Positions 24,240 to 35,400 of a stretch of DNA of 64,000 nucleotides are shown in pieces; the stretch's first letter is position 1; every line of letters starts with the position of its first letter. The position numbers were made by a program, and so were the translations under genes. This DNA comes from Glossina fuscipes (lineage: Eukaryota > Arthropoda > Insecta > Diptera > Glossinidae), in assembly GCF_014805625.2 (NCBI RefSeq), contig NW_023998432.1, forward strand, positions 5,641,107 to 5,705,106. The letters run 5' to 3'. Below the pieces are notes generated by a model. That model was not told where the DNA came from and made no database searches. It saw only the letters and a list, made by a program, of their open reading frames with translations.

Positions 24240-25380
24240 CTCGTTCTTTTGTTCGGCATTCTTATATATCAACATACTGCACTCTGCTTTCATGTCATCA
24301 TAACAAAGTAAAGATTTTAAATTTTAACAATGGAACATTAAAATACTTATTAATAATGTGCGAATAAGGGATATTAACCATAATGTCAGTTAGAAAGTTA
24401 TTGAAAAAAACTGAACCATCTAGATTATCTTCGTTTCTTGAATCCAAGAGCTTGATTACAGGACGCTTTTAAATGGGTAGAAGCCGTATTGACATTCCTC
24501 TGCACATCGATCATTTTGCAGCCAAAACAATATTTGAATGGAACCATGTCATAATTCTTTCAAAAACCATTTGTTAGAATGGGTCTTCATGTTATTTAAA
24601 AATTCATTAAATTATGAAGTCTTCGATCAACTACACGAAATTAATCATGTCGCCTAAGGGATTTAAAGTCAGAATTAACAAGCATCTCTATTAATCTTTT
24701 CCTATTAAATGGTCTTCCACAAGGATCCCTTTTCTCTTTCCCTTTTCTCTAAAACTCTTTGCCTTTTCACCAGAATTAAACATTTTCGTTACGCGGGCGA
24801 TTAATTCGTTTCAACAAGGAAAGAAGATAACAGGAACCAGTCAACGTGCGGTGATAAGATTGAAACGCTTTGGGTACCTTGCCGTATCAGCTTGTTGGAA
24901 AATGAGCAAGATGATCAAGCGATAAAGTCTGCTGTTTATGAATCCCTACTTATGGACGTTATCGTGGAAAAGTTAGACCTTCAAAGAAGCGTTGGAAAGG
25001 AAGTTAAATATAACATTATGAAGGAGAATCTAAAATATTATCACTCATACCTACCTGTTAACGCTCACTTAGTTCCTACATTATATCCTAACTATCGCCT
25101 AATATTGACAAAATTAACGTCAAAACATTTGAGGATTCCCTTGGCCATAGTCTTATAACACACCAATGCAATGGATGGCAGAAATCTTCTTCTCCACACT
25201 GCAATTGTTGATAAATTCTTACAATAAAGCACATTCTTTTTAATCTCCTAAACTTTTCCTTTATTAGAAGAATCACATTCAGAACAATTAATCGTATAGA
25301 CGATCTGAGACCAACTACAAAACTCAAATTTAATATATTACTTTATTTAAAGTCCTTTAGCTACTTTGCACGCACATTGT
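24240..25380 (+). mobile_element. Decayed second copy of the I-factor-like family
   Basis: Two stretches match the element at 17,429-22,100. The segment at 24,285-24,350 (CTGCTTTCATGTCAT onward) parallels the ORF2 start at 18,990. The frame at 24,892-25,158 (ENEQDDQAIKSA, then LMDVIVEKLDLQR) parallels its RNase H (GNEQADQAAKYA, LLMDVVMEKLDLQR). Most of the endonuclease and reverse transcriptase between them is deleted. Confidence 0.65.
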
Positions 25381-25912
25381 GGTCGTGTTTTCTCCTGTTC
25401 TTGTAGATTTTGTAAATTCTTTTATATTTTATTGTGTTAAATGGTTAAAAAACCTAAATAATTATAAAAATTGATGTTGATCGAATTTTACTTGCAATTT
25501 ATGCTTGTCAATTATTCTTGAGTGTTGATATTATTCTCTTTTTTGCGGTCAGCTCTGGGTGCTCTCGTCAAGATGTGTCTTTGTTTTTTTTTTTCATATT
25601 TTTTGGCTTGTTTAACTTGTTTTGGATTACATTCATTGGTACACCGTCCAAGTGCTTTTTGCTTCGTATTATTGTGTTCGAACTTTGTCTTTAGGTAATT
25701 TTTGGTAGAAATTGCAGGTCGGTAGATAATTTCTTGCTGGCTGTGCTTCTAATTTCTTGTTTTTTCTCGGCTAGGTTTGTTATTGCTTGCTGAACATCAA
25801 AGTATTTAAAGTATTCTTTTGTTTACAGTGTTTTATTAGTGCTAAGTTTGTGTGCTATTTTAAGTCAACATTGAGAATATTTAAATAAACTCTTTTTCTA
25901 TTTTTATACCCT
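25381..25912. other. T-rich non-coding spacer
   Basis: Low-complexity sequence rich in T runs; no gene or known repeat recognised. Confidence 0.4.
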
Positions 25913-26660
25913 ACACATCTTGTGGTATAGGTTTTATTAATATAGTGCGGTCGTATGTAACACGCACAAGAACTTAGGATGAAGCCATTTCTTATCATAC
26001 CGATCGACTCAGAATTATTATCTGAATTGATTTAAGGCTGAAGTGCGCCTGTCTGTCTTTATAAATTTGTGTTCAAGCTATACGTTACAATTTTTGAGAT
26101 TTTTTGATGAATTTTAGTTCAGCGCCGTGTTTTGACCCAAGGACGAACGTTAATGCAAATGGTTCGCATCGGTCCACTTTTTCGACTACTCCCCATATAA
26201 GGCTCTATTCTGTAAAGTCGTTATATGGAAAAAAATGTAGTCTCCAAAACTTCTTCGCAAAAATGGCTAAATAGTAGTATTTCAGCATTCTAAATTGGTT
26301 CGACCGGCTGGAGCAATCTTTGAACATGTATTGAAAACGGAAGTTCATACGACAAAAAGGTATAGTTTTCATTGCTTCACGCTGAAAATCATATCATATC
26401 ATTTAAAAAAATTAACTGTATCAAATTTGGACCATCTCGGCCTATTTTTGGGATCCTATCCTAATAACGATTTTCACGAAAATTGATCCTATGTACAACA
26501 GCAAAGTATCACTTTTAATATGTGGCGATCGAAATTGACCCATATTATAATAATTTCATAGAAAAAGTAACTCTACAGAATTTAGACAATCTGCGCCTAT
26601 TTCTAGGTCCTGTCCTATGTGAGGATTAAACTTGTTTTACATTAGATTGCGTTTTGGGAC
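25913..26660 (+). repeat. Periodic non-coding repeat, copy A
   Basis: It begins with TTTTTATACCCTACACATC, a type of word seen at the edge of common fly interspersed repeats. Internal units resemble each other: AATTTGGACCATCTCGGCC at 26,424 and AATTTAGACAATCTGCGCC at 26,579, 155 bp apart, with weaker relatives near 26,155. The same unit recurs in 34,280-35,400. No protein is coded. Confidence 0.55.
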
Positions 26661-26845
26661 TGCTTCCCCATAAATACGCACATGCAACATATGCTTTTAT
26701 ATAGAAACAAGACATAATTTTTGTGTTCGATAATAAAAGCAACAATTGTGTTAGATAATGTGGTGTAGGATATTCAATGATCGATGCGACTATAATGTTC
26801 TTGTTTTCTTTTCATTTTGTTTATCATCTTCTAACACGGATTTAG

Positions 26846-29011
26846 CAATAGAGAATTTTTGGTCGGAAGTATTCTACAAAGAAATTCCAGGTTTCAATAT
26901 CACCAGAGGATTCGCAGCCATTATAAGAGATCGAAGAGGTATACATGGGCATTCTTCTTTTGAAGTTAAACAACTTGTGAAAATATTTAGGATTATTAAA
27001 AAGCGAGGATTTTTCCGTTTGAAGATATCTACGACAATTTTAACGATTGAAGTAAGTAACACTAGAATAAACGAAATAGTCGTATGCAGAACCACTTTTC
27101 ATATATTTTTTGGGAACTTTATATTTCCTATATTTGTAGTATGTGTTTATTGTGTTGCAGCACGGCGGGTAAGTACTTCGAATTTGACGCATATAAATTG
27201 TATGTAAACAGTATTAATAGCCGTGATAGAAATAAAATAAAGTTGAATATTTAAATGATCAGGTGAACTTTGCAAATTTGATAAAGGAAGCCTAGTGCTG
27301 TTGTACAACCCACCGCGTAAAAACCCGTATCAAAAACCATAATCAAACTACGAAAATTAAGAATAACGCTATGAACTTCATTTGTTTCATAAAAGAAAAG
27401 GAAAAACTGCGTATGGAAGAAATTTATCAATTAATTATTAAAGAAGTGCGTTCATTTTTAGTGCATTTTTTATATTGACGAAGCTAACAATTATATTATT
27501 TAATAAAATAATAGAGGTACACGTGTTCGCGTGCGTGCTCGACGCCGCAATGACGGTAACCTTTGCTTAAATCGCTCTTGTGTTTAGTTTAGCTAATTAT
27601 GAGAGATATAATCGGCAAACATAAATAATAAGTGTATATTAAAATATTACAGATTTTTTAGTTTCATTGTAGTCAACAAATATGATATAATAAATATGTA
27701 TTAAAACAAATAAGAAAGTTATACTCGTTGAAGGGCAGAATCTCGCACACGCACCATATAAACGCTCCAAATTTTAATGTCCAAGATATCGGTTTTCTGT
27801 GCATGCTCCAAGACTTTATGTATTAAGTCCACGATAACTAATACACTTTATCACATTCCACTCTCCAACTCCTTTCATTTGATACCTATTTCGAAGGTAT
27901 TTTGAAAAGACCCTTATCCACTAAGGCACGACGTCTACAATTAATTTAGAATTAACACACTTAGCGTCTGGCGTTCTACTCTTCAAGTTCTTTTATTTAA
28001 TATCCATACCGTTGATATTATTAGGACAAAACTAATTCACTACGTTGCGGTGTCTACCATATTAATTTTAGAATTAAATCATGTTTAGGCAAATAATAGA
28101 TCTTTGTCTGAGCAATGTACAAAATAATTTTAAACATTGTCTTGTTTGCCTTATGAAAAATAAACAAAAAACCTTAAAAAAAGTGAAAAAAATAAGATAT
28201 AATCTGTGTGAGCGTGCCCATTTTTTTGCATTTTTGCACGTAAACAATAGAACGTTCCCTAAAATAAATATGGAACCTATCAGTCTTCTGACTTTTATAG
28301 TTTCTGAGTAACGAACAAAAAGCAACAAATTTTTTGTTAAGGAGAACGGAGTTGCGTTCAGTTTACGCTAAACTAGGGCTTCTGCTCTGATCAATTTGAC
28401 GCTTTCCCAATATCAATCTGCGCGCAGGAACTTCCAATATTTCTACCAAATTTGAAGTCGAAATCTTCATTTTTGGCACCAGGAGATTTCAAACAAGAAA
28501 CACCACGTAGACATACATGTGGACAGGCATGGCTTAATTAATTCAGAATTTCACGCTTACCAAGAATTAATATACTTTATAGGGTCTCTAAAACTTTCTT
28601 TTGGGTGCTACACACATTATGAACACGAAACAAAATGCGCATACCTCTTCCCTAGGAGCCATCCCGATGAGGAATACTAAAAATTGACCCCGGTTAAATC
28701 TTTGAATAATGATGCATTTCTCTCCACCAGTAGAGTAACGCCATAAGTAAATTTTTAACGTGTAATTTTCTGTCTGCTTACAATTGGTTCTTATATGTTT
28801 AGTAATCGCAGTGTAGTAAATGTATCATCGGAGGACGATATGCCAGGTACAGCTAAGAAACCCAAATAAATGGACCAATATGATTTATTATTTAAAAAGT
28901 TTACCATTTGTTCTCGTTTTGTTAGGTTCAGCTGGCAAAATAAGGTCTTTTCTTGGCCTTAAAAAGGCGCCATTTGGCAACGTGCGACTTCCTCCAGAAT
29001 CAAATCGATAA
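26846..29011 (+). CDS. Unrecognised host gene, four 3' exons
   Basis: Proposed exons: 26,846-27,051 (acceptor after TCTAACACGGATTTAG, donor GTAAGT); 27,161-27,168, an 8-nt microexon (CACGGCGG, after ...GTTGCAG, before GTAAGT); 28,803-28,846; and 28,926-29,011 with a TAA stop. All phases agree (0, 2, 1). The peptide runs from IENFWSEVFYKEIPGF through FEVKQLVKIFRIIKKRGFF, HGGNRSVVNVSSEDDMPGS and GLKKAPFGNVRLPPESNR to the stop. It is basic in the middle, with an acidic Ser patch near the end. I do not recognise the family. An acceptor at 27,140 would also stay in frame (29-nt exon). The 5' exons are not visible; transposons fill the upstream 20 kb, so the upstream intron may be long. It converges on the gene at 29,263-30,823. 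Confidence 0.55.
27169..28802. other. Probable intron
   Basis: A 1.6-kb stretch between the microexon and the 44-nt exon of the unrecognised gene, starting GTAAGT and ending TTTAG. No other exon or repeat recognised in it; the open frames near 28.1-28.3 kb are Lys/Phe-rich low complexity. Confidence 0.45.
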
Positions 29012-29262
29012 TAAGATTATTTTAAGAAATCATCCAACCATTACTAAGTACTTTCACCACAATGACTAGGAACTTGTTAAATCCTTCATGTCTCTGCTCT
29101 AATTTCATCTCAAAGAAAATAGTTTTTATTCTTTATGTCCACAAATTTCAAGTTTCTTATTTTAATTTCTTTATATGTATACTTTTTATACATTTATTTC
29201 TACTATGAAATGTTTTAAAGAAATAGAAATAACAAAAAATTTATAGCGGAAGTATTGACTCT

Positions 29263-30823
29263 TTATTTCCTCTTCTTTTGTTTTACACGTTTTTTAAGTA
29301 GAGTGAGAGGATTGAAGGCATGCCGTAAAGCCATACCAATTCTCTGCCGTGAAGTTCGATCCTCTTCCATGAAATAATGTCTGCCTAATAATTATATATT
29401 GATGAACACAAAACGGTTATTTATTAAAATTTAACAATATATTACTTACCTTTCATAAATTCAAATTACCTTTTAATTTTCTTCTTTTTTTTTTATTTAT
29501 TTGTTGAGATTAAATGGACTAAGCCAATAAAAAATGTAACTTACATACCCGCCCAAAAAAAAAAAATTTTAAAGGAATACGTTTTCTTTTCTTCTAAATA
29601 ATAATATAGCTATAGTAATTTTTTTAAGTATGCAAAAATATCTATGGTTTATATGAATTTGTTTATTTTTGTAAATAGCTTACACTTATTATATTCTTTA
29701 GTTTCTACTACAATTGTATAAGCATCCCATTTATGTTTCATTTCTATGAATTAATATTTCGGGTGAAATTACCCAATCAAAAAGGTCAAATTAAATAATT
29801 TTGACACTGTTCTAGTTACTTAAATCTATGTCAATTCCATTAAACTGGTAAAATATGATTAAACTTCAAATGTATAGAACAATTGAGTACAAAACATTTG
29901 GTTAAACAATATTATTCTCCAAAGATTAAAAAATTTTTGAAAGCAACATATCGCCTGACGCTTTTGGTTATTGCGCTAAGATAATTATATAACAACAACT
30001 TTCCTTTTACAAGCAATTTATTTGTAAATTTCTCTGATGCTTTCTATAATTTCCTTAGCATTTAGAAGTTGATTTACATTAAAAGATTTATAAATAAATT
30101 TACAAAAGGTTTTTGATAATAAATCATTAAATTTGTCGTTGACGTTGTTTTAAATCCGCCAAGCGTAAAATCTCCAATTCTTGCAATTCCTTCTTAATTG
30201 TTTCTAATTGTGATGAGACGTCATTACTACACTTACCAGAATTACTGATAGAGTTCTCAATACGCTCAGAAATTTCTTGACGAGAATTACCTGATTTTTT
30301 TATTAAGCTTCGTTTTCCTTTGGGTTTCTTCCGTTTTACTGTTATTTCAGCTTCATTATCGGAATCTGTTGAGAAATCGAAAACGCTTCTGGAACAATTT
30401 TCAAAATCCTTAATTGGTGTCTTCGCTTCTCGTTTTGGACTATATATAAGATTCGATGATATTGCGCGCTGGCTTCCCGATAATGTTCCCGACGTTGTTG
30501 GAATTTCATTTAGATGAGTAATTGATTGCTTGTTGTTTGTAACATTTTTAGAAGAGCTATTTTCAGCTTCTGTTCCAAGTTCCTCCAAAATACGCGAAGT
30601 ACTGCGCGTTATTCGTCTCTCCGTTATTCTCCTTGGGACCCAATCCACTTTATTAAATTTTGAGCATGCCAAAGTTTCTGTCTGATTCGTTTCAGAGTTT
30701 TCCGAAACTGCTAAAGAGTTAAGTAAATTTTGACTGCTTTGACTTTCGTATTGCATAATTTTTCTGGCAGGTCGTAAAATCTTTTTCAATTTTTCTTGTT
30801 TCGTTTCCTGGGCTCGACGTTTT
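29263..30823 (-). CDS. Two 3' exons: XLF tail or separate basic protein
   Basis: Exon 30,823-30,237 (acceptor TTTTTTAACTTTATTTTTTGTAG; perfect donor GTAAGT in phase 1) and exon 29,384-29,263 (acceptor ATTATTAG, stop TAA). The peptide starts RKRRAQETKQEKLKK and has a Ser-rich charged middle. It includes RSVFDFSTDSDNE and VKRKKPKGKRSL, and closes with RIGMALRHAFNPLTLLKKRV and QKKRK, likely a nuclear protein. The phase fits splicing from the XLF exon ending at 32,155 (1.33-kb intron), giving a 474-residue protein. Alternatives: an own start at the ATG at 30,885 (MADITR, using a poor 45-nt intron or none), or reading past the donor to a stop at 30,127 (coiled-coil-like end QELEILRLADLKQRQRQI). 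The AATAAA signal overlaps the final stop codon. Confidence 0.55.
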
Positions 30824-30885
30824 CTACAAAAAATAAAGTTAAAAAATATATGTCCACATTGTGGAGACCTTGTTATATCAGCCAT

Positions 30886-32150
30886 GTATCACTTATTTCT
30901 ATTTTTCGCGGGCACATAAATGGGCCGATTAGGTGCAAATTAGCCATCAAATTTTATGCGAGTCTAATAAATTTCATTCTTTGACGCGATTTTGTTAACT
31001 GAGTACCAAGGGGCGATATCAACACACAATCTTATGCTGAATCTGAAATAGCAAGCCATTCATTAAAAAACTTCGCTTGGGCAGTGTTACCAAAGATAAT
31101 AGGTTTTCAATGCTACAATTATAGCCCAGTATAATTCAAATTGTTGTAAATTAACTTATTTAAGATAACTTTTTATAAGTTCATATTTCACTTTTGACAT
31201 ACATATACCATGAATATTTATTTAAATACGTACATAAAAATATCCTAGTATTTGATTTCCAATGAATTTTTACGTCAAATTTTTGAATGTATTAGTATAT
31301 TCTTAAAGTAATGATCTTCTAACATATGAACGCTGCAAAGTATTCAAGAAGCACCCTTGATATCGGAGAGTCCAAAGCTTATCTCGCTAAAAAGGTAACA
31401 TAATGGTAATAGAAAATTCCATTTCGGCTTAGAACAAATAGCTTAAAATATATACACAATTGGGAATACACTCGCGAGTTTGTAATCATTATGAAATGCT
31501 TTTCACTTGACGCAGTTAATACTTTTTTAACATTCATATAGCAGATGGTGGTAACGAGTCAGTGAACTTTGCTGTGGTATTTTAGAAACGCATGCTTAGC
31601 CGATCAAATTAAATTACTCGATTGTTAATGTCCAACACTTAGAACTTTTTAAAAATGCCAATCAATTAACAATATAGTTGCCTGACCACTATGCAGACTT
31701 CGAAGTAAATTGCGAGAATAAACAGTATGTAAATAAAAATTGCATTTCGTTGCAAAGTTTTATGAAATTTCCTATGTTTTCTTTTTGATGTGACAAGCAA
31801 AATGAAATTACAATACATCTATATCTATATCTTCTTTACTATGTACAATATCGGTTATCACAGATTAAATTTACAGCGTTTCTTGGCACTTCGCAATCGT
31901 ATAGTAAAATAATAATTTAATAGTACAATAGCAAAGACTAACTCTGAAAATATTGGTTATTTCGAGTTCACTTATCCCATGTTTTAAATTATAAATTCAA
32001 CTTAATCAACGTATTTCATAAACAATGTTAAGAAATTTAACAAAAGCAGATTGCATATACTGCTTAAATTCACTCCACTGGTGCATTAAAATGCGAATTG
32101 CTCTCAATTATTGAAAACAACTATAAACTTTAAAACAATGTCACATGTTA
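30886..32150. other. Intron or intergenic spacer
   Basis: AT-rich sequence between XLF exon 4 and the exon at 30,823. No coding frame or known repeat; an intron if the two are one gene, otherwise an intergenic spacer with the promoter of the second gene. Confidence 0.5.
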
Positions 32151-33075
32151 TTACCTCTGTTTGGGACCTTTTGTCAGGCTTTTACTTCTTTTTGGTGGCA
32201 ATTTTACATCGTTTTTTACTTCACTTAACGGCATTACTGCTCTCGATGAGGCTTTACTTAGCTTATCAGTTTCTTGGAATGCTAATACACATTTGGACAT
32301 ATCTTCAAAATTGTACATAAACTTATGATCGATACATTTATTATCAAATTCATCAGCATCAAACGGTCTGGTGATAACCGTAGCTAAAATCAATTAAATG
32401 AAGATGTATTTTTATATATACAAAAATATAAGGATTTGTTTTATTATAGAGAAAAGAACTCACTCCTATGCAAAATAAAACCTTCTCTGCGATATTGTTT
32501 TATTTCTTCATCTTTTTTCTTTATTATTGACTTTAGCTCCTGCATTTGCTGTTTACAAGCGTTAGCAGTTAGAAGCAGAGGTATGAAAAAATTATGGTGA
32601 AACTGTAAAATAAATTTAAAAGGTATTAAAAGTATTTTTTTTATTTTCTAGAATATTCTTACTTCTTCTGTGCATGCTTGGGTTAAAGACCATTCAAATT
32701 TAAATGGTAATTCTTCTACACGATATTTTAATTTCAATAAGCGTTTACTTAATCCATCACTTATGTTTGCTTCTGCTAACTCTTCTATAGACGCCTGCTC
32801 TAAATCACTGTTCAATAAAGTATTTTTCACGAATTCATTATATTCAATACGTTTGTTTAGTAACTGCAATATTATTAGTTGAAGGAATATGCAATTGTAG
32901 AAAGAAAAAACAAAAAAATTTTACAAACCTTAACTTTTTGTTTGATTTCGTGTTCTGTCAACGTTGCGAACCAGCAATTATTTATAGACAATAACACACA
33001 TGTTATATTCTCGTTACCTGTTGAAGCACAGTTTATGAAATAATTGTGTTCGGAAATTTCTAATTTTTTCCACAT
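32151..33075 (-). CDS. NHEJ1: XLF/Cernunnos, non-homologous end-joining factor 1
   Basis: A scaffold protein that, with XRCC4-ligase IV, bridges broken DNA ends during non-homologous end joining in the nucleus. Exons: 33,075-32,929, 32,863-32,663, 32,602-32,464 and 32,383 to 32,155 (donor) or 32,151 (stop); introns of 65, 60 and 80 nt with GT-AG ends; phases agree. The first 116 residues match the XLF head domain: start MWKKLEIS (human WAWLQLA), LLSINNCWFATL, KVKLLNKRI (human AKELNKRL), VEELPFKFEW (human LSGLPFYWNF). Next comes the coiled-coil stalk, LLLTANACKQQMQELKSII and KKKDEEIKQYRREG (human MKDLEIQDYQESG), then TRPFDADEF (human TEPFEENSF). If it stops at 32,151 it has 239 residues and a basic end (KRSKSLTKGPKQR); human XLF has 299. 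It may instead continue into 30,823-29,263. Confidence 0.87.
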
Positions 33076-33480
33076 AATTTCAATGAAAAACTTTAATAAA
33101 AATTGTGCACAAGAAAAAATAAACCTACTAAGTGTTTGGATGATTAACCAGTAATGCCAAGTTAGAGTTTTAAACAAGTTTAGAATTTTCTGTTGTAGGG
33201 CCACCCACATAAAATCTTTGCGTGCATACGAAACTTGGCAATATAAATTGAGTAGATTGAAGACGATGAATATACACAAATAGAAAACGGGTGGGGTGTC
33301 ACGCATGAAGAGTTGTTTAACTTTTGTTGTTAGGTTTTGAATCTTTGGCAAACCAAACGGGTTTTATGTAGACATAGTCAAGAAAAAGAAAGAAAAAGAC
33401 AAGAAGTAAAACAGCAGAATGCTCACCATACATATTGTACAGTTGAGCAGACGAACTGACGAACATGCTTAGATCGATTC
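33076..33480 (-). other. Upstream region of XLF, open but probably not coding
   Basis: The XLF frame stays open upstream to an ATG at 33,351 (92 extra codons), but the peptide is hydrophobic, low in charge and unlike any XLF N-terminus. The family normally starts within about a dozen residues of the Trp that follows the proposed Met, so this is taken as 5' untranslated or promoter sequence. Confidence 0.5.
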
Positions 33481-33496
33481 AGACTTTTTTGTTACT

Positions 33497-33529
33497 ATTA
33501 TATATATATACATATATATATATACATAT
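33497..33529. repeat. (TA)n microsatellite
   Basis: TATATATA runs broken by two C bases, about 420 bp upstream of the XLF start. Confidence 0.8.
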
Positions 33530-34279
33530 TTACTTTAAGAGGTCCTTGAAGCACCTTTCTGACTGCTGCAAACGTTTCGACAAAATGAATACGCCCCTTA
33601 TTCTGCGGGGATAGTTATAAAAAGAGATACGGATGTTCAGGGATAAAGAGCCGCCATGTGTTTGTTATCTACTACACTGATGTAATGGAAAAACTCTAAT
33701 AGTTATTAAATCCTCGTCTTTTGACATTCGTTGGGAAGTATTACGTTCTCCGTTGCTGAATTTTTCCATAACATTGAGCATGTTTCATAAATGATGTTGC
33801 ATTCAGTTGAAAAGGTCATTTGAAATAAAAAGTGAGGCAACATGTACTATTTCCAAAAACCTAAAATGCAAGTAATCGCGATCCATATGTTAGCATTCAA
33901 ACGCATTCCAGATGTAGAAATGCACAAGATCAACATCAACATTTATCTGCAATGCATGCCTGCCCTACACGTTTATGAAATTGCTTTCCAAAAAGTTTAC
34001 ATGATAAACATAAAGTTTGTGGATCATTCTAACAGTATTTCGTAAATTTTTATAGAGCAGCAGATACGTTGGTGAAAATATTACTGCTCATGTGAGCATA
34101 GGCAAGTGATCTCAACCGATTTATGCTCTTATTGTCCGTACCACGATCTTATTCCGTTCTTATTTCTTTTCTGATTGATTACACTAATAAAGAAATACGC
34201 ATTTATAATACCCAGCCAGACTCATCTTGTCAAAACGTTTACCACGTTTTGAAGGAAGCTTCAGAAACCCCACATATAA
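33530..34279. other. Non-coding, nothing recognised
   Basis: One short open frame (33,842-34,045, +) without domain or splice support; otherwise AT-rich spacer. Confidence 0.4.
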
Positions 34280-35400
34280 ATTTTTTGTTCATCCTCAAAT
34301 TCTGATTCGTTATAAGCATGTCCTTCTGTCTGCCTGTCTGTGTATTGTCTGTAGTAAGCATCCTCTTGATCGAAAAATGAACATATTGGGTTCAAATTTA
34401 TTATGAATTTTTTTAATTTAATAATAGCATACAGGTTTGTATTGAAAATAGAACAAATTGATTAAGCAACACGTACCTTGGTTTTCAAGAACCAAAAGAA
34501 ATGAGTATTTTGCTAGTAAACTACCACAGATACAACGACGATGAGACGTGAATTCTATTCTATTCTATTTTATTCTAGTAATTTCGTAGCACAAGAATGT
34601 GAAAAATCGGCAATCGGCAATACAATATCAAACTTCCATTCTCTTACTAAAGCATTCGCAATAACTTTAAAGAGGCTTCAGAATGTAATAAATATATACA
34701 TCCGGAAAATTTGGGTCGAAGTAGACAAGGTGTTTAACCGCTTCCATTACAACCGAAAGCTGAAACTTTGTATGGTAAAAAGGCATAACTTTTAAATATT
34801 TTTTGGAGAAAATTGATTTATGAAAATAATTTGAAATTTGGGCCACGTAAGCCTATTTGTTGGATCCCCATCCAAGGGGAAAGCTTACTCTGTATATGGT
34901 AAAGATGTCCAATCTTTTCTATTTTATGAGGAAACTTGGTTCGTAAATGTAAATTTGTCCGTGGTGGCAATCTGACATAAAAAGAAACTAGAGCAAATTT
35001 GGGCCATATGTAACTTTTTTTGGACGCCATTCCATACAAGGGGAATAGTAATACCTTTACCAAAACATTTAATTTTCAATATTTTGGGATGAAAATTGGT
35101 TCCGAGCAGCAGTGTAAAAATTAACCGTGCATTAAATTAACCGTAGGGAATTTGGATCACACAGATCTATTTTTTAGACGCCACTATATATACGACCTCT
35201 CATAAAAAGCATGGCCTTATATGATAAGAAAACCTAATTTGTTTTCTATGATGAAAACAAGTGTAAAATAATATAATCTTTAACAAATACATTAAGATTG
35301 CCAAATTTCGATCAGGTCAGTTGACGTTTTGACCGCCCTCTAATATGAGGGCTTTCAAGAAAATCACGCCTTTACATAAAAATAATGTACAATATTGGGT
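34280..35400 (+). repeat. Periodic non-coding repeat, copy B
   Basis: Four related units start near 34,835, 34,995, 35,149 and 35,302, spaced 152-160 bp. Each has an AATTTGGGCC-like word, a T-rich piece and then a GGACGCCATTCCA-like word. The same unit occurs in 25,913-26,660. Stops in all frames; probably a non-autonomous transposon with internal sub-repeats. Confidence 0.6.

Noticed and set aside
30837..30885. MADITRSPQCG... as a firm N-terminus of a separate gene
   Set aside because: The codons after MADITR run through an obvious polypyrimidine tract and acceptor. A start here needs either a 45-nt intron with a poor donor or read-through of that tract. Kept only as an alternative.
33076..33351. 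92-codon N-terminal extension of XLF
   Set aside because: Hydrophobic, low-charge sequence unlike any XLF; the family starts close to the conserved Trp, and the ATG at 33,075 fits.
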